From contig KL647338.1 in the NCBI GenBank assembly GCA_000727475.1, forward strand, positions 105,241 through 169,240: DNA of 64,000 nucleotides, in the 5' to 3' direction. The DNA comes from Sarcocystis neurona (taxonomy: Eukaryota > Apicomplexa > Conoidasida > Eucoccidiorida > Sarcocystidae). How positions within the stretch are numbered: the first letter of the stretch is position 1; every line of letters begins with the position of its first letter. Shown piece after piece: positions 57,018-64,000 of this stretch. A program made the position numbers and the translations under genes. The notes beneath the pieces were generated by a model, which was not told the DNA's origin, did not search any database, and was given only the letters and a program-made list of their open reading frames with translations.

Positions 57018-57887
57018 GTGTTCCCAGGTGCGTTTTGCACTCGTCCATATACGCACCTGCTCTGGCCAGAGTCGTCGCACGTGGTGTTTCTCTACTCATG
57101 CTCACGGGAGGAACATATGTCCACCAGTCCACCACAACACACTGAGTGCCTTAGAAAGCGACGACATCACGATAAAGACTTGCATTCATACGAAAAACAC
57201 GCTGAGTGCTTTAGTAGGCAACGACTTCACCATAAAGATTTGCATCCGTATGAAACCGTTACCCAGCCAGCTACCGCCACGAACACTTCTCATGATCCCC
57301 ACTCTACGCTGAAAAACAATGGTACTCAGCCACGGCCGTTCTCCTTCCCCATATTCGCCACACATAGAGAGGACACAAGCGTCCATGAATACACGTTTGA
57401 AACGCTAACATGGAGGCCGGACTCGCCCGTGTGCTGGCACCGGGCGGGAGGCAGGATAAGAACCAATCAAGTCGCACACGTCAATAAACGTGCATTCTCC
57501 TTTTTGCACATATCACTTAGCTGGAACTCGCCGGTCACAGTCAAGTTCGTCACACACCTTTTTGTGAAGAGAGCCAGATTTCTCTATAGGCAGCTAATCC
57601 ATAAAATCTCGTTTGTCCAATGCACATCCTTGCAGCCGACCGCTCTGCGTGCGCTGGCCCTAAAGACACAGTGTGACTTTGCCTGCCAGATAATGTTGTC
57701 GCTGTTCAACTCCCACAGAAATATAGGTCCCCTGTCGCGTACCTCGCCTATTCTCTTTTCCACTGTACTTATGCTCGGTAGCATGGAGATGCATACCTTG
57801 TTTAAGAATGTCCCCCATCCATGTGCTTCGCGTACCACAGAGCGTGTACACCTTTCTGTGGAGAGAGGCAGAATTTTCTATAAGTAG
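57018..57887 (+). CDS. Candidate ORF, 289 codons, with 20-residue repeat
   Basis: The longest open frame in the window, long enough that chance is less likely (under one expected in 64 kb). It contains an in-frame 60-bp duplication at 57,138-57,257: HTECLRKRRHHDKDLHSYEK then HAECFSRQRLHHKDLHPYET, a His/Asp/Lys-rich unit. Later it includes FVKRARFLYRQLIHKISFVQC, part of a larger block repeated downstream at 57,848. No signal peptide, no domain known. The duplication keeping frame, and the His/Cys pattern, favour coding, but no start context or intron evidence supports it. Confidence 0.35.
   Translation: MFPGAFCTRPYTHLLWPESSHVVFLYSCSREEHMSTSPPQHTECLRKRRHHDKDLHSYEKHAECFSRQRLHHKDLHPYETVTQPATATNTSHDPHSTLKNNGTQPRPFSFPIFATHREDTSVHEYTFETLTWRPDSPVCWHRAGGRIRTNQVAHVNKRAFSFLHISLSWNSPVTVKFVTHLFVKRARFLYRQLIHKISFVQCTSLQPTALRALALKTQCDFACQIMLSLFNSHRNIGPLSRTSPILFSTVLMLGSMEMHTLFKNVPHPCASRTTERVHLSVERGRIFYK
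57138..57257 (+). repeat. 60-bp in-frame tandem duplication
   Basis: Units 57,138-57,197 and 57,198-57,257, about 80% identical, 20 codons each. Confidence 0.95.
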
Positions 57888-57960
57888 CTATTCCGTAAAG
57901 TCTCATTTGTCGAATGCAGAAGTTTGCAGCCGATGTCTCGCCGTCCGCTGGCTGCGGCTA
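57555..57960 (+). repeat. Direct repeat, about 105 bp, 293 bp apart
   Basis: 57,555-57,660 (CACCTTTTTGTGAAGAGAGC ... CCGACCGCTCTGCGTGCG) is repeated at 57,848-57,953 (CACCTTTCTGTGGAGAGAGG ... CCGATGTCTCGCCGTCCG) at about 80% identity. The second copy carries an early stop that ends the 289-codon frame. Confidence 0.85.
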
Positions 57961-60900
57961 GAAGCAGCTGACGGAAAGGCATGTGTTTCCCTGTTAACCC
58001 AGAGTTCTGCTTCCTGAGCAGGACCAAATGCCTATATCCTGTCACCACAACGAGACGTAGACAGCGAGACGCAGAACATTTCCAGCTTCGCCGCTTTGTC
58101 TCTTTGAAGCTTACTGTGCAACAGCCTGCTACAAGCGTCCCTCATTCATCTTACTCATCAATCAAAGTGAAGAGCGGCACATTGAGTAGACGACGGCATC
58201 GTGGACACACAGGGGATGTGTAGAGGAGGCGGCTTTGATGAATTGTCAGCAACTTTCTCCAGGTGAAACATCGAGAGACAGTCTACCCATCGCAAAAGCC
58301 CTAATAGTCACGCGGACAAGTAAATTACAGCACAGCAAGTAAGGTTTTGCTGGAGCAACTATGAAGCTTACTGCTATGACCGTGGTTTTAGGGTCACGAA
58401 TTCCAAAACTACAGTACTCCTCAGAAGTGATCCCACGGCACTGACTCCCCTAACGAGAGTCATACTCGTGCAGTAGTCTACACAACGCATGAATCGGCAT
58501 TGATTCACGTTGACATTTATGCGATGCAACTGGAGTCCTGTAGAGTCGTACGTAAAAAAAAATAAAACCTCTAGTAAGTAGAGCCTCCTTCGTCGTCGGT
58601 TTGCACTCAAGGCTACAGGACTCGCCTTCGTTGAATTCTCAATCCTGACTCGCCATCCACCTGCGGCAATACAGAGGCTGAGCGACGGCTGTTCTGAGTC
58701 CGGGTGATTGTCTCGGAGATGAGTTTCGTCTCCAGGTGACAGTCGCGACTTTGCTGATGCTCGCACTGGAAACTGGAAAATTTCGCCTTCTGGTCGCGAT
58801 GAGCTCTTGCGTTGTGCCTCCACAGATTATATCCGGGTGTTGCGTTAAAGCATGACATCACAACAATCAAAATGCACAGCCTCAGTGTGACAAGGAGTGT
58901 CACACCCTCGTGATATCTGTCTAGGAGCATACGAAACATCCCTTTACCATGAACCCCTTCCGGGTCTGCCGACCGAAAATTAGTCTCAAAGCCCCTAATA
59001 ACGTCTTCACGCCTATATTTTGGAACTCGTGACGGCCTTTTCCCGTGCACAACAAACAAAATCTATCTACGTGATGCGTACGCCATTTTTCTGGTCGTTG
59101 CTCTCCTCTTGGTCACCGAAGAGTCCGGGCTTCAATGTCAGAGCTAGATCAATCCCACTTTACATTACACCATAATGTTACCACCACGGGCACGGCTACA
59201 ACGGCATCGCCGTTGCGATGCCATCCATATATTAGGTGTTTGCAGTGGGAAATGGAAGGCAGCAGCATTAGCAGGAGTGTTCCGTGACCGATGTGACACG
59301 AGTTTCGCAAAAGATAGTAATTCGTATTTCACGCCTGGGTGAAGCAGAGCCTCACCGAGAAATAATTCTTCGGTGCACACCCATTCTCGATAAAACGACG
59401 TATTCTTCCGCACGGACTGGTATGAGGGCAACGTTCTCGAGTAAAAAAGCATTACTCTCATCACGGAGGACCCCGGTTCGAGGAGTCACAAAGGTGATAC
59501 CTTTCGTTATCCCACACAAAGAGGGGCGCTTCAGCTTGTCGAACTCGCCCGCTTCGACTCAACTTTGACTGCGAACTCATAATATCCATGTTTAAAGCGT
59601 CGAGGCGCATGATCTGTTTTTTCGTACAGTAGAGGAAGCAGGAGCCTCCACTATGTGTAAGCATTGTCCTTCTAGCCGCAGGTGGTCCTTCCTCGTGGAG
59701 AGGCGGACACTTGCAAAAACAGCGTCTAGGGGTGGACTTTTTCCAACTTCTTTGTAGCCCTCGTTCTTACACACTAAGATATCCGCGGCGACCGATGTGA
59801 GCCTGTCCAGCTTTGGCTGCTGGACGCTCTGCCCTATCGATTTCATCTTTGGCAACAACACGCATGGAAGCTCATTTCCTCGGAGAGTTAAGCAGTCTCT
59901 TTTTGTTTGCACACCTTGAAACTTGTTGTACAGTGACGGTGTCTGCTCTGTCTAAATTGGGTACTACACAGTCCCACACGCCCTCTATTATCCTGCTACT
60001 ACCAGCAGGAAAACATCACAAATCCTCCCGGTCCGGCTTACCTTATGAGTCATGGTTTCCGTCCCGCCACGCAGTGACGCCGAGTGAGCGTCTGCTTCAC
60101 ACTGGGCGTTTGTGCGACTTCGTTTCGACGACTTTCTGCTCGCTTCCGCATTGAGCACCTTCAAAATGCCCAGTTGACCTCTCTTCACGCGCTTTGTTAA
60201 CTCTCGAAATTTTTCCCTTAACACACAGTCTGCGATACTTTAAGACCTCTACCCAGCATTTTGGCCATTGAGAGTACGCGCTTTTACCCCAGTTGTTTCC
60301 GAAATTGTAGATCTTAGTAAACGCTCTACGATATTTTATGCCAGACTGTACCTGGAGATGCAGATATCTGTGGGTTACGTCATTTCATTCGCGACTTATC
60401 TCTTGTACTCTCCTGTGGATATCGTTCCACGTTTCATCCACTCGGCAACCTTTTTCTATGACAAAGAGCGAGAACAAATGTACAGGATGAGATACGTATC
60501 ATCCTGCGGAGGGAAGTGTAGCTTTTAGGCCACTGTTCACGACTCTTCAGCATGTTCCCTTAGCACACAGACTAGAATATGTACAGAGGCATCCTCTGTC
60601 TACGTCACAAGATACTTGTTTGTAGCTGATACGGTCCTCTGCTGATTTGTGCTTCTTTCCCTCCTCCTTCAACAGGGACAGAGTCTACGGCTACTTCATT
60701 TGCATCTGAGGTTGACTTACTAGCTGCACTCAGTGCTCTCATCCACAATGCACTAGCCTAGGATCTGAACACCCATCTAATCCTCCGCTTCAGATGAACC
60801 ACCGCCTTGTCCTCGTGCCCTTTTGCACTTCAGCCGTAAAGCAGTAGACAGGTGAACTGGTTCCGAAACAACAAAACCACTGCTTAGGAGATGCGCGCTG

Positions 60901-63280
60901 ATTCCACGTTTAGCCTTTGTTGTGAGTCGCCTCTCAACTCAACTGTCTGCTGGTTCGCATTTTCCACATGTTGCTGCAATCACCGCGTACACTACACGTA
61001 TCACTTGTGTTACGATACGGGCTTGCCAATAAAGTAGGTTCAGGAATCCTGTCTTTTCCGGAGCTCACGACATCTTGCAAGCCCCTGAGTGTGTCCTCGG
61101 CTCCTTGGTATATTGCAGGGTCAAAAAAGTCTCAGTTTTCCACAAGTCTCTCAAAGTGGCGGCTTCTTATGGGGTGGTAGATTTGACACTGCCACTTAGT
61201 ATCCTATCATGTTGGGAATCGCCGTTCTCCGGTCACCTTTTCTACTTGAGCTGACCGCTCCCCAAAGGCAGCCAGCTCACGTCCCGGAACTCGTGATGGC
61301 GTTGATAAAGACATTTTCAAAAAGATCAGATCTGCTTCTTCCAGCACTGCATTCCACTACCACCGAAGTTGCCGCAGTGTAAGGCCGTCAAAGGGATAAG
61401 TTTCCATTTGCAAAAACTAAACTGGCTTGGTCAACACAGTACGAAGCATGCGTCTGCGTTAGTTTTATTCAAACTCACCAGTTGCCCACATGCCACACAC
61501 AGCGGAAGACTGCTCACATGTGTAGTAAGTCCAATCCGACGAGAATACTGTGGCATGTGCTGGTGCATTCTGCACTTTTTTTACTAGCATTACTTCGCAG
61601 TGTCTAATCAGCAGTCCCTCTGGAATACCGCCGCTGCGCGTTTACTAAAACATCAGAGCACAACATGGTACTATGTGAGCACGCTGCAAAACCAGCACTG
61701 TGTCTCCACCGCTACCGCTCAACTTCGCTTCGTGTACCACAAAATGAAACACGTACAACGGTAATTATTTAGAGATCTCAACGAATATCGGAAGCGGGAT
61801 TGCACGTTTTGCGACAGTGATTCTACCCATACCACAGGGCGCGCTGGCGTCCAGCTTCTGATGTAGCTGTCGCCTCGGACGCAATCATCACAAAAGTAGA
61901 CAGGGCCAACTAAATGTTCTCTTCTCGTAATACTTGTCCAATGTAGGCTGCACGTAGAGGGCTCAGTAAGGTTTTTTCTAGCACTGATATAAATCGGCGA
62001 AGGCGGGCCTTCGTCAGTATTCACAAGCTCGCCTGGTCGTCACGCGCCCAGTTTCCCATGTGTCGACTCATTCAGCGTATGCACTGTTGCTGCATTCCGT
62101 GTTTTGTTCGCTGGCCCAGTGCCGATGGATCACCTGCGATCTGGCGAGACCGCCTTGGATATACCGACTACAAACAAAACACTTTTTTCCCATGTAAGCA
62201 CCACGATTTGTACATGAGCATATTCCAGGGGTCTCCACGTGTTGCATCCTTGGCACAGAAACAGACAGGCCTCTCTGCCTGCAGAGGACCCACACAAACG
62301 TTTCCAGCAAGCACCTGATGTGACTTGTCACTAGGTCAATCTCCACCGTACTCTCAATGACACAGGGTCTTCCAACGTTCGTATCCAGAGCAGTCATCAT
62401 ATTCACAGCGGCCGTACTGTCAGGATGCAACCGGCCTGTCGTTTCAACTGGACATACGTAATTCTTGCCTCCCACTTCCTACACCGATACTTGGCAGGAT
62501 GGCTGCTTCTCCGCTTGACAACGCAGTGTCATCCCTTTCGTCAGTTCTTTCTTTCTACCCAGGCTCCGCAAAGACGATCGTCCTCTTCATACGCTACCTG
62601 CACAGCGAGACTTGCACGGACTATCCGCCCCCATGCGTGTCGCGTCCCGCTCGACCATTGCTCCCCACACTACTCGAGGCGCCAAAAAGAAGGTTGCTTC
62701 TAAACAGAAAGAACATTATCTTTTTCTACGGCAAGGCTGCGAGTCTCTGGCGAATTCTACGGTGTGCAGACACTGCGGAACACACAGCGACTTTGTACAC
62801 AGTGGATCGCTGCTTCCTTTGCTACTCTGGGTTATTCCGCTCAGGCTGAGTGTTCTTCACAGTGCATCGTTCGGCCCAACATCCACAGCGTACAGGAATG
62901 ACCAGGTGGCCGGTGTTCTCACCGTTGTTGTGGCACAGGGCGTACAATAAAACGTGGCCGCACAAGCCTGATTCTGTAAATTCAGGGGAACAATCTTCCT
63001 GAAAGTTCCAGAAAAATGACCTTCCACTCATACGGGTAAGCAATCACGAGATATACATGTGTGGCTCCTATGAACCGGCTGAGACCAACCAGGTCCTGCT
63101 CGCTTGTTCGCGAAGACAGGTGCTGACACCAGGGCGCTGTCGTGCACTGTGTTCTTGGAATGTCCTTCCAGCTGATGCTCTCCGTTATTAAACTGAACAC
63201 GAGCTGTACCTAGAGCTTTGGAGAGCGCAAAGCCACAACTTCGCTCAGGCAGAATATTGCTTTGTTAAAAGTTGTGGGAA
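57960..63280. other. No gene recognised
   Basis: Scattered frames up to 149 codons with no repeats or known motifs noticed. The - strand frame at 62,068-62,475 (TALDTNVGRPCVIESTVEI) briefly suggests an aspartic-protease-like DT, but the usual DTG/DSG and flanking residues are missing. Confidence 0.4.
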
Positions 63281-63329
63281 GCGCACAAATAACAGCTCTT
63301 CCTCAGTGACTGGTGAAGCTCCTCGGCAG

Positions 63330-63767
63330 CTAGAGGTGGTCCTTTGTTTCAGATTTTGTTGAGGCCGTCAAATACGCGAGATCCACGGTAATTCTCTCCA
63401 CATTGACTAACGCCTGCTCTGCCCCGTATTTGTTTTTCATCGCCTGGTGAAGCTCCACGGCAGCTAGATGTGGTCCCGTGTTTCGATTTTCTCGGTCGAT
63501 TATCTTCGTTATAAATTTTCCCACTGCGACGCATACAAAGACCGTCAAGGACCCGAGGTTCACAGTGATTCCCCTCATGTTGACTAAGACCTGCTCAGCA
63601 GCAAATTGTAAAGACCAAAGCACTGCAAGCAGTTCAGCGGCACCTCCGGGAGGCACGTACAACAGACTTCGCGAAACAACTAGTGAGGCATTCAGGCTGC
63701 CGTTATTTGAGGGCCCTCTACTTTTCACAGTTCGTCCAACGAACTCCGCCTGCTTCACAGGCTGCAT
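63330..63767 (-). CDS. Candidate ORF, 145 codons, with internal repeat
   Basis: An open frame with two related segments: AELLAVLWSLQFAAEQVLVN, MRGITVNLGSLT and, about 60 residues later, AAVELHQAMKNKYGAEQALVN, VERITVDLAYLT. A third partial unit (LAAEELHQSL) continues past the stop in a shifted frame at 63,280-63,335, and its DNA matches the second unit at 134-bp spacing (63,310 and 63,444). The Ala/Glu/Val amphipathic pattern is like coiled or tetratricopeptide-type repeats but is not recognised. The frame begins with a plausible ATG. A frameshifted end suggests a relic or an exon border. Confidence 0.4.
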   Translation of the reverse strand: MQPVKQAEFVGRTVKSRGPSNNGSLNASLVVSRSLLYVPPGGAAELLAVLWSLQFAAEQVLVNMRGITVNLGSLTVFVCVAVGKFITKIIDRENRNTGPHLAAVELHQAMKNKYGAEQALVNVERITVDLAYLTASTKSETKDHL

Positions 63768-63785
63768 CCACTGTCCAGGTCACCC

Positions 63786-63811
63786 TTATATATGTATATA
63801 TATATATATGA
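63786..63811 (+). repeat. TA microsatellite
   Basis: TATATATGTATATATATATATATG. Shorter TA runs occur near 12,450, 20,202 and 32,480. Confidence 0.9.
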
Positions 63812-64000
63812 GTCAGGTGGAGCTGCGGGTGTGTGTAAGTGGTTGAGACGGAAAGATAACGGGAAATGCCCGGTAACACATATCTTTCGTCCAGGTGCCG
63901 CCCCTGAACTCTCATGCGTTGGTCGGCCTGCTGAAGAAAAGCAACTGATCGGAGCTGTCTGCGTGGCTGCAGGGTCAACGCTGTTGTGCAGCCAGACCGT

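Noticed and set aside
59465..59495. tRNA T-loop-like GGTTCGAGG, and similar at 42,016
   Set aside because: No cloverleaf, acceptor stem or A box can be drawn around either.
62068..62475. Possible retroelement protease (ALDTNVG)
   Set aside because: The catalytic DTG/DSG motif and hydrophobic flanks are not present, and no reverse transcriptase or integrase motif was seen nearby.
1..64000. Bacterial operons, Shine-Dalgarno-led genes, insertion sequences
   Set aside because: No long co-directional ORFs, no ribosome-binding-site pattern and no transposase motif; many frames begin with non-ATG codons and overlap on both strands.

Overview
The window looks like nuclear DNA of a eukaryote, not a bacterium or phage. 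Base composition is close to even, there are no long uninterrupted genes, no operons and no ribosome-binding-site pattern. The longest open frames (289, 278, 233 and 207 codons) are about what near-random DNA of this length gives, or slightly above. The best taxonomic clue is a repeated hydrophobic leader of the form MPRLSLLNLLLVATAFLASG followed by a Cys-containing tail. It resembles the signal peptides of coccidian (Eimeria-type) SAG surface antigens. Short CAG-rich tracts and CCTAAA/TTTAGGG-like patches fit the same group. Eimeria or a close relative is my inference and was not tested by any search.

Layout. (1) 1-1,850: an inverted, decayed copy (A) of an unknown multi-block sequence family. 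(2) 3,455-11,040: three head-to-tail SAG-like units (L1-L3) on the + strand, about 2.1 kb apart. (3) 11,050-15,390: the most complete copy (B) of the unknown family, + strand. (4) 15,390-23,245: mostly unique, with two small coding-length minisatellites. (5) 23,245-37,790: four more SAG-like units (R1, R2, R3, R4) on the - strand. R1 is an approximately 95% identical inverted duplicate of L1 and its flank (3.4 kb). R3 is cut by a third copy (C, 32,280-34,250) of the unknown family. (6) 37,790-44,400: a second, older tandem array of 1.7-2.1 kb units with a purine-rich + strand. (7) 44,400-64,000: gene-poor sequence with a few candidate exons, a degenerate telomere-like patch and short tandem repeats.

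How it fits together. This is a multigene-family locus shaped by tandem and inverted duplication, and most copies are now broken. L1, R1, R3 and (shortened) L3 keep an ATG and a plausible signal peptide; L2 and R2 have lost the ATG and R4 has lost the whole 5' end. No complete multi-exon gene could be assembled by eye, so almost everything is called as a fragment or pseudogene. Tandem duplications of 53-69 bp, several of them in frame, recur in otherwise unrelated parts of the window and seem to be a habit of this genome. No tRNA, rRNA, CRISPR array or intact transposase or reverse transcriptase was recognised.
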